A stretch of 64,000 nucleotides of DNA, from positions 36,469-100,468 of the forward strand of contig CALMEE010000007.1 in the NCBI GenBank assembly GCA_937862885.1, read 5' to 3'. This DNA is from an uncultured Planctomycetaceae bacterium. Lineage in GTDB: Bacteria > Planctomycetota > Planctomycetia > Pirellulales > Pirellulaceae. Under the pieces are notes generated by a model. It worked only from the letters and a program-made list of their open reading frames with translations, searched no databases and was not told where the DNA came from. A program made the position numbers and the translations under genes. Shown one piece after another: positions 9,298 through 17,856 of the stretch. The first letter of the stretch is position 1; each line of letters begins with the position of its first letter.

Positions 9298-9743
9298 TCC
9301 GAAATGCGAACAAGATACCGGAAATCATAGCTTATGCCGAAGGTTATATGGTTAGCCGCGGTGAATTGCGGGTGATGTGAAGTCGTTTGATTATAGTTTT
9401 GAGTTCCGCTCCCCCTCTTTTGTTGGCGCAAGCTCAACAGATTTGTGGTGGTCGTATGGGGTACCATACTACAATCGCTTCGGTTGTCGCGTAACAAGCT
9501 CGGTTCCAGATGAGTTTGACGGGCGGAGGTACCAGCGAATCTTGCGCGTTCCAACTCAACGCTTGATCTGCCAACGATGCCAAAGTTCTACGAGCGTTCC
9601 CTCTTACATCTCTCATAGTTTAACAACGTCGCATCGGCTATCAACCGCGCAGCCCCACTTGGCGACCGATTGGGCAATGTACTGAATTCACCAGCGACCT
9701 GCTAAAGTTGGGCATGCGTTCAGGAATTTTGGGGTGGCTAGGT
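9298..9743. other. Intergenic gap inside the ubiquitin-like cluster
   Basis: About 446 bases between the free JAMM gene and the E1 gene. No supported coding frame on either strand (frames at minus 9294-9554 and plus 9377-9685 lack motifs and ribosome sites). The gap is large for a single operon and may hold an internal promoter for the E1, JAMM and E2-like genes. Confidence 0.45.
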
Positions 9744-10301
9744 CTAGAACTTTGTTTTTGAGGGGGGACTCCCGGGAACCAAGACGAAACCGTTATTGAC
9801 GATTTCACTTCCGGCCCACGAAAAGAAGCCAAACTCTTGTCGGCGCGGATCAACGACCAGGGCGATTTGCCATGGCTGGTTGAAGAAATTGCGATGGATG
9901 AATAAGTCGTGCCGTGAAAGAAACACTGAAAAGCCTGGATGCGTATGCTGCCATCCAACCACGCGGCGGCTCTGAAACTCTTCGTTTATTTGCCGATTTA
10001 AGTTAGACCATGTTGCGTGCGTAAATTTCAGCGAAAAGTGACCAGAGGTAACTCCGGCGGCCGGAAGAAAGTGCTGAACTTCGACGTATGGCCGGCGGTC
10101 CAAATAGTACCCGCCGACGAGGAATCCCCCGAGTTCATGGTTGAGATCACGATGTGAGAAGTCCAAGATTTCGTCGAGCACTGATGCGTAAACCACAATC
10201 GGAATCGACGACTTGGCCATCAGCGCTCCCATTTGCTTGGCTGAATTAGCGCCGACTAATGCAGGAAACGGCTTTGCAATGGGTTCCAGTGTTATCAACA
10301 T
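9744..10301 (-). CDS. JAMM/MPN metalloprotease, soluble
   Basis: 185 residues from 10301. A better ribosome site (GGGAG, 5 bases spacing) precedes an ATG at 10220, which would give 158 residues starting MAKSSIPIVV, close to the domain edge. The zinc site is complete: Glu56 (ELGG), H119-T-H121, Ser129, Asp132 (HTHPGFSVFLSRHD). No signal peptide or membrane helix. It is closely similar in pattern to the MPN domain of the membrane-anchored protease at 6688, implying a duplication. Expected role: maturing the Ubl or removing it from targets. Since the Ubl already ends in Gly, deconjugation is the more likely task. Confidence 0.9.
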   Translation of the reverse strand: MLITLEPIAKPFPALVGANSAKQMGALMAKSSIPIVVYASVLDEILDFSHRDLNHELGGFLVGGYYLDRRPYVEVQHFLPAAGVTSGHFSLKFTHATWSNLNRQINEEFQSRRVVGWQHTHPGFSVFLSRHDLFIHRNFFNQPWQIALVVDPRRQEFGFFSWAGSEIVNNGFVLVPGSPPSKTKF

Positions 10302-10454
10302 CGCGGCGGCCTATATCGCTTCCTCGACAGCAAGCATGATTGTCGCCGCCTTGCGGTTCTGTTTACACCTGTGCTCAAACATGGCCGCAAGTCAACATGT
10401 GAGGGATGGTGTCTTCGTCATTGAAATTGCGTCGATGACGCGCCGAACGTACTG

Positions 10455-11087
10455 TCAATCAATAAATACAACGTCTTCACCTGAATACAGCCGCGGCGAA
10501 ACTGCTTCCTCAACGACCTGAGCATCGACATACTCGATCATATTCTCCACTTGCATGACGGCTGGAGGAATCGAAGTCGTCGCTTTTCCCGTTTTGGGAC
10601 AGAAGGCAACCAAGTCACGCAGGGGGCGCTGATCCAGCGGAAAACGAAAAGTACTTTGATTCTTGGCCCAAATCGCTGCATCTCGGTTGTAGGGACTTTC
10701 TGTGTCAAAATTCTTGTAGCGAATCATGTCCCACAACATATTGCACAGCTCATCGAGGGTTAAGCTGGGAACCCAATGCGTTCCGTATCCACCCAAACAG
10801 ACAACACCGCCCGAGGAGATATTCGGATGAAAAATCGGAGTCTGCCAAGAAAGTGCGGGAGCCATTCGGGGGTAAGACGCGCTCAGTTCCACAATGACAA
10901 TGTGCTCTTGGGCGAGCGAAACTTCGTGATGATTGATGCGCTGCGCTCCCAATCCGCGAAACACCAGGCGGTACATTTCCGGGGGCGTTCCCTTGGCATC
11001 AAAACTGAAGATTGAACTTTCAGATGCTAATGACTGCAATGCCCGATGATCAGACATTAGACGCCGAATTCGTGGTGACTTACGCAT
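10455..11087 (-). CDS. E2-like ubiquitin-conjugating enzyme (UBC fold), Cys intact
   Basis: 210 residues. The core reads SYPRMAPALSWQTPIFHPN (HPN at 87-89), then GGVVCLGGYGTHWVPSLTLDELCNMLWD. Cys97 is the candidate catalytic cysteine at the position found in E2 enzymes, after HPN and before the W-x-P turn. The C-terminal region ends in DVVFID, matching the end of the E2-like protein at 6060. It follows the Ubl gene by 128 bases on the same strand and precedes the JAMM gene by 153. It would take the Ubl from the E1 as a thioester. No E3 gene is recognisable nearby. Confidence 0.9.
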   Translation of the reverse strand: MRKSPRIRRLMSDHRALQSLASESSIFSFDAKGTPPEMYRLVFRGLGAQRINHHEVSLAQEHIVIVELSASYPRMAPALSWQTPIFHPNISSGGVVCLGGYGTHWVPSLTLDELCNMLWDMIRYKNFDTESPYNRDAAIWAKNQSTFRFPLDQRPLRDLVAFCPKTGKATTSIPPAVMQVENMIEYVDAQVVEEAVSPRLYSGEDVVFID

Positions 11088-11215
11088 ATTGAAGTTCGAG
11101 TCGAATTGCTTAATAAGAAACCAATCTTATCAGAATGCAGGATCGCGGAAAACTAATCAGTCAAATCGGCGACGTACCGCATGTCTTTTAGCGCCTGCAA
11201 AGTTGACGTCTAAAT

Positions 11216-11506
11216 TCAGCCGGCGACGATCTCAGGGTAAACAATCAAGTGATCCCCTTCGTTTACGGCCGCTTGTACCAAAGTCTGGTCTTCATGCAGT
11301 CGCTTTCCCCCTTCCTTGTGGTCGAGGCTGTAGCTCATGGGGCGCCCATCTGGTCCAATCACTGGAAGATTCATTTTCGTAATAATGTTTGGCAAAATCC
11401 TTTTGACGGTTACCGTATCCGATACAACTGCTTCAACAGATTTTGCACCAGTTTGATCGAGAAACGTGACGCGTGTTCCTTGACGTGTGGACGGATCAGT
11501 GGACAT
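11216..11506 (-). CDS. Ubiquitin-like (beta-grasp, YukD/EsaB-like) protein ending in Ala-Gly
   Basis: 96 residues. The pattern is beta-grasp: TRVTFLDQTG strand and turn, a second strand (SVEAVVSD), a helix (TVKRILPNIITKM), then MSYSLDHKEGGKRLHEDQTL and EGDHLIVYP, ending EIVAG followed at once by the stop. A free C-terminal Gly without a tail is what activation by an E1 needs. The start ATG is preceded by GGAG at 9 bases. It is the first gene of the E2, JAMM, E1 cluster, so it is the expected modifier. Sequence similarity to ubiquitin itself is slight; the assignment rests on pattern and neighbours. Confidence 0.85.
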   Translation of the reverse strand: MSTDPSTRQGTRVTFLDQTGAKSVEAVVSDTVTVKRILPNIITKMNLPVIGPDGRPMSYSLDHKEGGKRLHEDQTLVQAAVNEGDHLIVYPEIVAG

Positions 11507-12070
11507 TCTATGCTACTCCGCTGTGCTTTTGTTTATGATGATCTAAAGTCTGGTAGGCTCTGGTAAATTTTCGCGAACAACCACAAATTTTATGGCAAAT
11601 TCGGATTTTGAATAGTAACTTATCGAAGTTAACCGTGAAACATAGGCGTATCCAACCGGAATTCAGGGTGCGCAGCCGACCACAACAGGTTTAGGCCAAC
11701 TCTCCAATGGTTGCAACAATTCCATGCGACACTTGGGCCGCGTTTCCGAATCTTTGGTTGGCTACGTGCCTATTCGTCAAACGCCCGAGAATCTTTGAAT
11801 TGAATTGGAAAAAAAGTCGACTCTTGGGGAAACGATCGCGCAGATACTCAGATTACCTCATCGTCCGGAAAATATGCTCGCATTTTTCGCCCCGGAAAGG
11901 CTGCAGCCCTCCATCGGCCACAACTCTATTGATCGTGGATATTGCCGCACTGTTGCACTATGAATTTTCGCGCTTGTGAGGGTTGACCCCCAACAATGGC
12001 TAATTCGCAACGTAGCGATACGAGTGCGCAATTTCGGCTTTGATTCGAGAGGATCGCAAGGAGGATTACA
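11507..12070. other. Intergenic region between kinase and ubiquitin-like cluster
   Basis: About 564 bases. No supported gene. It should contain the promoter of the Ubl operon (right-to-left), which suggests the kinase/FHA genes and the Ubl genes are separate transcripts on the same strand. Confidence 0.45.
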
Positions 12071-14338
12071 TTAGGTCGCCAATTGGGCTGCTGCTGGTTT
12101 CCAGGGAGAAGCCAGTTGCAACGATACGGCAATGACGACGGCAACAATCATGCCCCAAGGTTGAGGGAAAAAGAATAACTGTCCCAAAATAACTGCCCAG
12201 ATCAAACATATCCCTATCGCGAACAAATTAATGCGCGATCGTCGTAAGGGGTCCGCATTTTTCCACCAGCGTAACATCAAAAATAGGCTGGCAAAAAATA
12301 CAACATGCGCAACCAGTTTAGGAACTCCCTCAGCCGAAAATCGCGATTGCTGAACAATTGAAAAGTTTGCGTCCATTTCGATGGTTTTGCGGTGATTCCA
12401 GGATACTTGGATTGCCTCCGAAATACCAAAGGATGCGAAGCCGACAATAATTCCCAGGGTCAACATAGCAAAACGGCGTAATACCCATTCTCCCTGCGAA
12501 TGTTCCCAACTCTTATTGAGGAAGAGGATTCCCCACGTTGATAAAAGGCAAACCAAGATCAACCATAGGTAAAAACGCCACGTTTCAGGGGTCGGTTCGG
12601 AGAGCCCACCGCTAACCAGAAGACCCAATAAACCTAGCACGGCACAAGCGAGCGCGGCAACGACAACGGAACCACTCAATTCCGTGATTCGTGTTTTCCA
12701 ATCTCGTTGCGCCAACTCAGCCCGTCGCTGTAAGTCTTGCTGCTTGCGGGTTAACCTGGGTTCAGGCTGAGGAGGCGGACTCGTACTTAGTAAGGGTTGC
12801 GCGACCACCGCCGATACGACATTTTCTTCCTGCGACGGCATTGCAGCCATGCGCACCAAGTAGTACACCAGATATAAAAATGCCAAGCCGAGCGTGAGCG
12901 GAACCAGCATATCACGACTCATGATCAACGCGACGACAACGGCCGCCACAATCAGCACCTTTACCGGCGTTGACACCTTTCCATTGTTCCACCAATCGAC
13001 CAACTGATAATACCCACCATGCACGGCCCGCGCGATGGGTTCATCTGGGACTTTCAACGGAATTGTCTTGGCCGTCTCTACCACGACGACATCTTCGACC
13101 ACACCTGCATTGGCCTGGCTCCAAGATTGTTGTGCAATCGCTTCATTCGCAGCGGAGAACGGATGATCCTGAACTGGGCCAAATTCAATATCATCGCCGA
13201 TATACACAACCGGGGGCGCAGCGGACAGAACTGGCTTGATCGTCTGGTTTCCATAATTCGTAACCGGCGGAATACGTCGTCCAGTTCCAGAATTTAAGTC
13301 TTGGACGCGACGGTGCAGACTGGCCGGAACATGCTTGAAATTAAGGTCTCCCATCATCTCTTCGACCGACGAATATCGATTGTTCGGATCCTTGGCTAAC
13401 GAGCGACGAATCACGGGACGAAATGCCATGGGAACCAGATCCAAGTTTGGATCGGCCGTCAAGTGTTTCATGATGATTTCTTGACTGCTCTCGCCATCGA
13501 ACGGAACATGCCCGGTCAACAACTCATGCAGAATAATGCCCATGGCATAGATGTCGACTTCTTTGCCATAGATGCCTTTGCCAATTTCCGGAGCCATGTA
13601 ATGAAAGGTACCTACGCTTTCAGTTTGGTTGTCACGTTGGCTGGACGAGATGAACTTGGAGAGTCCATAGTCACCAATTTTGACAACCTGCTCGTGGTCA
13701 TCTTGGAAAATGTTACCTGGCTTGAGATCACGATGCACAATACCCCGTTCGTGGAGATAGGCTACACCGGCGGCAGCTGAGCTAAACCAGCGATCAACCT
13801 CTTCGATTGGCATGCCATGCGGGTGCTGGTTGACAGCATCGCGCAGGCTAATGCCAGGAACATACTCCATCACAACCCAGCATTCACCGTTTTCGCACGT
13901 GCGAATGTCCCAAAGCGCGATCAAATTCGAATGCTTCAAATTGAGGCATTGTCGCACGCCCCGCAATTCAATATCCAAATTTCGTAGAATTCGCTTCAAA
14001 GCGACTTCTTTACCTGCATCGCTTATGGCGAAATAGACTTCGCCAAATCCACCAAGTCCAATACCTCGTTTAATCGTGTAACCTTCCAGAGGTCGGCTGC
14101 CGCTGGAATACATGTATTTGGTGCCTCGAACTTTCAATAGTTCAGGCGTGCCGTCGACCGTATTCGTTGTTGGCTGTTCGCCACGCTCGACAGAAGGTTG
14201 ATCGGGTTGTTCGCCATTCGGTTTCAATGGATCAGACCTGTTTTGCTTGTTGATAGGTAAGGGCTCTCCACCACCATGCGCGTCGTCGGAAATCTGAGAA
14301 GCATCTGGCATCGCATCACCTCGAGAGCCCATTTTCAT
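12071..14338 (-). CDS. Ser/Thr protein kinase with multi-pass membrane C-terminus
   Basis: 755 residues. A disordered, Pro/Asp-rich start is followed by a Hanks-type kinase domain (about 85-355): glycine loop GIGLGGFGEV (93-101), Lys115, HRDLKPGN (202-209) with catalytic Asp204, DYG (223-225) in place of DFG, and GTFHYMAPE (243-251). All catalytic residues are present. After a linker, about 470-755 contains around seven hydrophobic segments, an integral membrane domain I do not recognise. No extracellular PASTA or TPR sensor is evident. It follows the FHA-type gene by 90 bases on the same strand, so kinase and FHA protein are probably co-expressed and may act together. Confidence 0.92.
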   Translation of the reverse strand: MKMGSRGDAMPDASQISDDAHGGGEPLPINKQNRSDPLKPNGEQPDQPSVERGEQPTTNTVDGTPELLKVRGTKYMYSSGSRPLEGYTIKRGIGLGGFGEVYFAISDAGKEVALKRILRNLDIELRGVRQCLNLKHSNLIALWDIRTCENGECWVVMEYVPGISLRDAVNQHPHGMPIEEVDRWFSSAAAGVAYLHERGIVHRDLKPGNIFQDDHEQVVKIGDYGLSKFISSSQRDNQTESVGTFHYMAPEIGKGIYGKEVDIYAMGIILHELLTGHVPFDGESSQEIIMKHLTADPNLDLVPMAFRPVIRRSLAKDPNNRYSSVEEMMGDLNFKHVPASLHRRVQDLNSGTGRRIPPVTNYGNQTIKPVLSAAPPVVYIGDDIEFGPVQDHPFSAANEAIAQQSWSQANAGVVEDVVVVETAKTIPLKVPDEPIARAVHGGYYQLVDWWNNGKVSTPVKVLIVAAVVVALIMSRDMLVPLTLGLAFLYLVYYLVRMAAMPSQEENVVSAVVAQPLLSTSPPPQPEPRLTRKQQDLQRRAELAQRDWKTRITELSGSVVVAALACAVLGLLGLLVSGGLSEPTPETWRFYLWLILVCLLSTWGILFLNKSWEHSQGEWVLRRFAMLTLGIIVGFASFGISEAIQVSWNHRKTIEMDANFSIVQQSRFSAEGVPKLVAHVVFFASLFLMLRWWKNADPLRRSRINLFAIGICLIWAVILGQLFFFPQPWGMIVAVVIAVSLQLASPWKPAAAQLAT

Positions 14339-14428
14339 TATTACTCTTAATTATGAACGTTTCGTTTCAGTATTTCGACGGTATATCCGAATTTTCGATT
14401 CGGCAAAAAGGTGATTTTGAATTCAAGC

Positions 14429-16039
14429 CTACTCGATTCGTTCCAATGCAACCGCCAAGTTTTCCGTATTGATTGCAGAGTTTTCCGAGATTTTCCCAGT
14501 TTTCTTGACGGCGATTCCATCAATTGTCATCGGTGCGTCATACTTGACGTAAAGTCCATCTTTGCGTCGAAAAATAATTAGTGGCCTAAGCAAATCAGGA
14601 CACACAATGTGACATTTGGGATCGGGACCAAGGATCAGTGTATCCCCCATGAGTATGATTGCGTCTGACCAACGAGTCGTTCGATGCCTGGAAGCAATTC
14701 GCAGGATGGCGGAATTACTCAGCGGATGTGGGCGATGGAAACGGATGCGGGCCTTGCCTATTTGAATGAGCTGGTTGTCCTCCAACAACGCGTCAGCCTG
14801 CAAACATTGACCATCCAATTGAATCCCACCATTCGACGTGGCCATCGGATGCAAAACGTAACTCTCGCGAATCCGATTGATTCTGGCTCGATTCGAACCG
14901 AGGTCGCCTTGTATCGGAATATCAACTTGCCCCTGCAAATGCTCTTGTCCGATATCAATGGAATCTTTTGTGCAAACCCAAAAACCTCCGACACCGTCGA
15001 CCCATAACATGAAGGCCTGGATTTCATGATGATCCAAGTCAGTGATCGAAGAGAGTTCGATCTTCATATTGGTTGAACTGCCCACTTGCGTGTCGCAGTT
15101 AGCCCGTGAATTGATTTCGGCTTGTGTACCAATCAGCTCGATTGGTGTCGCATTACTGGACATTTCCGCTGGGCGAACGAGTCGGTGGCCAGATTGGCCT
15201 GAATCAGGGGAAGTTGGATGCTGCTCGGATACTAACGTCGCATCGATAAATTTAGGTGACGAGCCAAACTGGATATTGCCGCTCTCTCGACCAATAAACA
15301 CCTCCTGTTTATGCTCGACAGATGGTTGCGGATGAGCGGGTTCATCTGTCGGCGGGCAACGTCGTATGGCATCGACGGCGATTTGATAGTTGGGGGAGAT
15401 TTGCAGCATGCGGCTAGAGATCTGCCGCACGCTCGACCAATTTGACTGGTTGATTGCGGAAGCCAGTTTTCCATGCAAGTTGGATAGCTCTGATCGCTGC
15501 TCACGCAGCTTTTGAGCCCGGGTCTCCAAGAAGTCAAGTTTTGGTTTTAAACGCTGAATTTGTTCCAGTTTTTCAGCCGCTTCGATCAGACGCCCCTCGG
15601 CGATGCGTTGTTCGACTTGTTGCATTGCGCGGCAAACTTCCCGAATTTCGTCAACGCGTCGATCAAGGATTCGCCTGGAATCCAAATAAGCAATCGTCCG
15701 TGTGGCTTGCACTGGCTTGCCGGCTTCAACAAACTGCTCAGCACATTCCACCGTCAGGTCGACCAAGCGCGACTTTTCTTTTGACAATCGGTCCAGCAAT
15801 TCTGGCCGACAAATCAGACTTGCACGATCCAGGTTTTCCCATGCTCCCGCAAAATCGCCCATCGACGCGAACCGCTGCGCCTGGCAGGCTAGACCCGTAA
15901 CCAAACGTTGGATGGTTGAACCGGCATCGCGATGCTGTGCTAACTGCTCCGTCAACACAGTATGCACGGCTTGTTGCAGTTGTCCTTCCGCAATGAGCCT
16001 ATCGACTTTTTTGAGTTTTGCTCGCCACGATTCAAACAT
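14429..16039 (-). CDS. Helical-repeat protein with degenerate FHA-like domains
   Basis: 536 residues. The first 240 or so are helical, with TPR-like alternation (AEGQLQQAV, FAGAWENLDRA, AEGRLIEAAEKLEQI). The C-terminal third has an FHA-like pattern: DSIDIGQ, VDIPIQGDLGSNRARINR, YVLHPMATSNGGIQLDG, LLEDNQLIQIGKARIRF, then a second shorter copy (LILGPDPKCHIVCPD to MTIDGIAV). The residues that normally contact phosphothreonine (G-R and S-x-x-H) are changed to GQ and SNRA, so phosphopeptide binding is doubtful. It lies directly upstream of the kinase and was probably its partner or substrate. No signal peptide. Confidence 0.75.
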   Translation of the reverse strand: MFESWRAKLKKVDRLIAEGQLQQAVHTVLTEQLAQHRDAGSTIQRLVTGLACQAQRFASMGDFAGAWENLDRASLICRPELLDRLSKEKSRLVDLTVECAEQFVEAGKPVQATRTIAYLDSRRILDRRVDEIREVCRAMQQVEQRIAEGRLIEAAEKLEQIQRLKPKLDFLETRAQKLREQRSELSNLHGKLASAINQSNWSSVRQISSRMLQISPNYQIAVDAIRRCPPTDEPAHPQPSVEHKQEVFIGRESGNIQFGSSPKFIDATLVSEQHPTSPDSGQSGHRLVRPAEMSSNATPIELIGTQAEINSRANCDTQVGSSTNMKIELSSITDLDHHEIQAFMLWVDGVGGFWVCTKDSIDIGQEHLQGQVDIPIQGDLGSNRARINRIRESYVLHPMATSNGGIQLDGQCLQADALLEDNQLIQIGKARIRFHRPHPLSNSAILRIASRHRTTRWSDAIILMGDTLILGPDPKCHIVCPDLLRPLIIFRRKDGLYVKYDAPMTIDGIAVKKTGKISENSAINTENLAVALERIE

Positions 16040-16235
16040 TTAACACCGACTGAAAACCTTAATCAATCAATCCGCAGGTCTTGAACAGATATGACGGCCA
16101 CTTACTGGCTGACTTATAGACTTTTTAGTTGTCCAGTGCCCGCTGGTATGAACAACCTACTTCACAACCGAATCTTCGCTCTTCCATGTGGCTTGGCCAC
16201 ACGAGCACTTCAAAAATGTAAATCAAAATTGGCAC

Positions 16236-16269
16236 AAAAAAAGGGCTCAAGCCTCACCAGCCTGAACCC
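16236..16269 (-). terminator. Rho-independent terminator behind the coiled-coil gene
   Basis: Read on the minus strand, GGGTTCAGGC and GCTTGAGCCC form a 10-base stem (with a few G-U pairs) around a 7-base loop, followed by seven T residues. It begins 27 bases after the stop of the gene at 16296-17093, exactly where that gene's transcript should end. This separates it from the FHA/kinase genes. Confidence 0.85.
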
Positions 16270-16295
16270 TGTACCATCCACAGGCAAATGTCCAC

Positions 16296-17093
16296 TTATC
16301 GTTTAACGAAGCCGGAATCCTGCTTGGTGAAGTAGATATCAATCTCTTCCAGGATATTTTCGGCATCCAACTCAGCCTCACCGGCCATTGGGATACTGCC
16401 TGCGTATGAAGGCGTCAGGGCCAAAAATTCCTCTTCCACGTCCAAGCGAGCTTTGATTTCGTCAACCATTCGCCGTGTTTGAGAAACTGGGCTGTTGTTG
16501 ACGGTGATGCTGTTGGATTGCTTCGCGACATCCAGCATCGTCATGCGAGCTTGCAAGTTTTCGATTTCGAGAGCCAGAGATTGTTTTTCAGCATTCATCT
16601 GGTCCAGTTTCGACTTGGTTGACTCCAGATTTTGGCGCCGAGCATCCAGCATCTGTCCAGTTTTCTGTAGCGTTTCATTAGCCACTTTGAAGTTAGCAAA
16701 CCGTTTTGCTAAGTCCTCTTTGACATGGCTGGTAGTGTACTTGCGATTATACGAGACGAAGTGAGTTTCGCCAGACTCGACGTGATTCCGCAATCGCATG
16801 ATGTTCGCGTGTTGCACGTCCAATTGAGCTTGTTGCTCGTTGAGGTGCTTCTCAATGTTGGCAATGGCGACTTGTTCTTTCGCGATTTGATGCAGCAATC
16901 GTGTCTTCTCTTGTTCAATACTGTTCAATTGCTTTCGTGCAGCATCGAGCTGGAACTCAACCGGCACATTTTCGTTCACGACATTGCGTGCTCGCTCGAA
17001 AGCCGTTTTTGCGTACGGAACCAAGTTTTTGCCAAATAGAAGAGCCAACAACAAAATGGCTCCTGCGGATACAATAGCGGTTTTTTTGATCAT
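16296..17093 (-). CDS. Membrane-anchored coiled-coil protein, unknown function
   Basis: 265 residues. An N-terminal membrane helix (about 5-24) is followed by two long coiled-coil stretches (about 45-110 and 135-195), a stretch of Asn/Ser (SITVNNSPVSQTRRM) and a final helical, acidic part (DEIKARLDVEEEFLALTP). The layout loosely recalls PspA-type coiled coils but no specific family motif is seen. A good ribosome site (AGGAG, 9 bases) precedes the ATG. It is a single-gene unit with its own terminator. Confidence 0.75.
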   Translation of the reverse strand: MIKKTAIVSAGAILLLALLFGKNLVPYAKTAFERARNVVNENVPVEFQLDAARKQLNSIEQEKTRLLHQIAKEQVAIANIEKHLNEQQAQLDVQHANIMRLRNHVESGETHFVSYNRKYTTSHVKEDLAKRFANFKVANETLQKTGQMLDARRQNLESTKSKLDQMNAEKQSLALEIENLQARMTMLDVAKQSNSITVNNSPVSQTRRMVDEIKARLDVEEEFLALTPSYAGSIPMAGEAELDAENILEEIDIYFTKQDSGFVKR

Positions 17094-17856
17094 GTTTCAC
17101 TTTCTCCTAATGGAACTGAAATGCCTGTGTTCGGTGATTTTTTGTAAGCACCTTGCTTACATGCTAGGATCTTCGCCGTAGCGGGTGGATTATTTGGGAA
17201 ATTCAGACCATTTTTTCTCAAAAATCCGTTCACCAGCTATGCCGCTCTCCCTGAAACAGAAGCCCTCGCAGGATCGGCTACACACGCGTACACCGCAGAT
17301 ATGGGCAAAAATACGAAGAATCCTGAGGTTTTTAAGCCATCTCAAAACGGGATCACTGCCTCGCACGACTCTTGACTTAACCGCCATCGAAAACGAAACC
17401 GGGCTTTGCCAGCCCACGACCCAGATATCCGAACGTGCACCTGCGAGGTCGATTTCAGTTCGTGACCGTCGAACGACCTAAACACCTTGGTCGATATCAT
17501 CGGACATCGAGTCCCAAGCCGACCAATTGCTAAAGTTAAAGAGAATCGGCGTCTGCTGGCATATCAAAGTTCACGTGACAAATCTGACGTCAATGCGATC
17601 ACAGTTATAACTGCTCGAAGACTTTGAATTTGAAGTTCATGCGGTATACGAGCGTGATCAAAGTTACGCGAAATTCTTCATGACAATATGGTTTCCCCAT
17701 GGATTTGGCAAATTCGTGGCCATCGAATAGAATGTTTACGTGACGAAATTTTTTGAAGACGTCGAATGTCGCGCCGTTGTTCCGCGTGCAGCATAAAGGT
17801 GTCCCCATTAATACAACGAATTTTGATTATCCAAACGTCGGGTTGGAAGGATTGAT
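17094..17856. other. Intergenic region between divergent genes
   Basis: About 760 bases between two divergent genes. Small frames (plus 17185-17481, minus 17190-17417, minus 17605-17808) show no motifs. Promoters for both neighbours must lie here. No RNA gene identified. Confidence 0.4.

Noticed and set aside
9294..9554. 86-codon minus frame between the E1 and JAMM genes
   Set aside because: No motif, no ribosome site, low-complexity Ser/Thr/Arg composition; it merely overlaps the E1 start.
11216..17093. Type VII (ESX-like) secretion locus suggested by a YukD-like Ubl, kinase and FHA protein
   Set aside because: No EccC-type FtsK ATPase, no WXG100 gene and no EccB/D/E homologue is seen.
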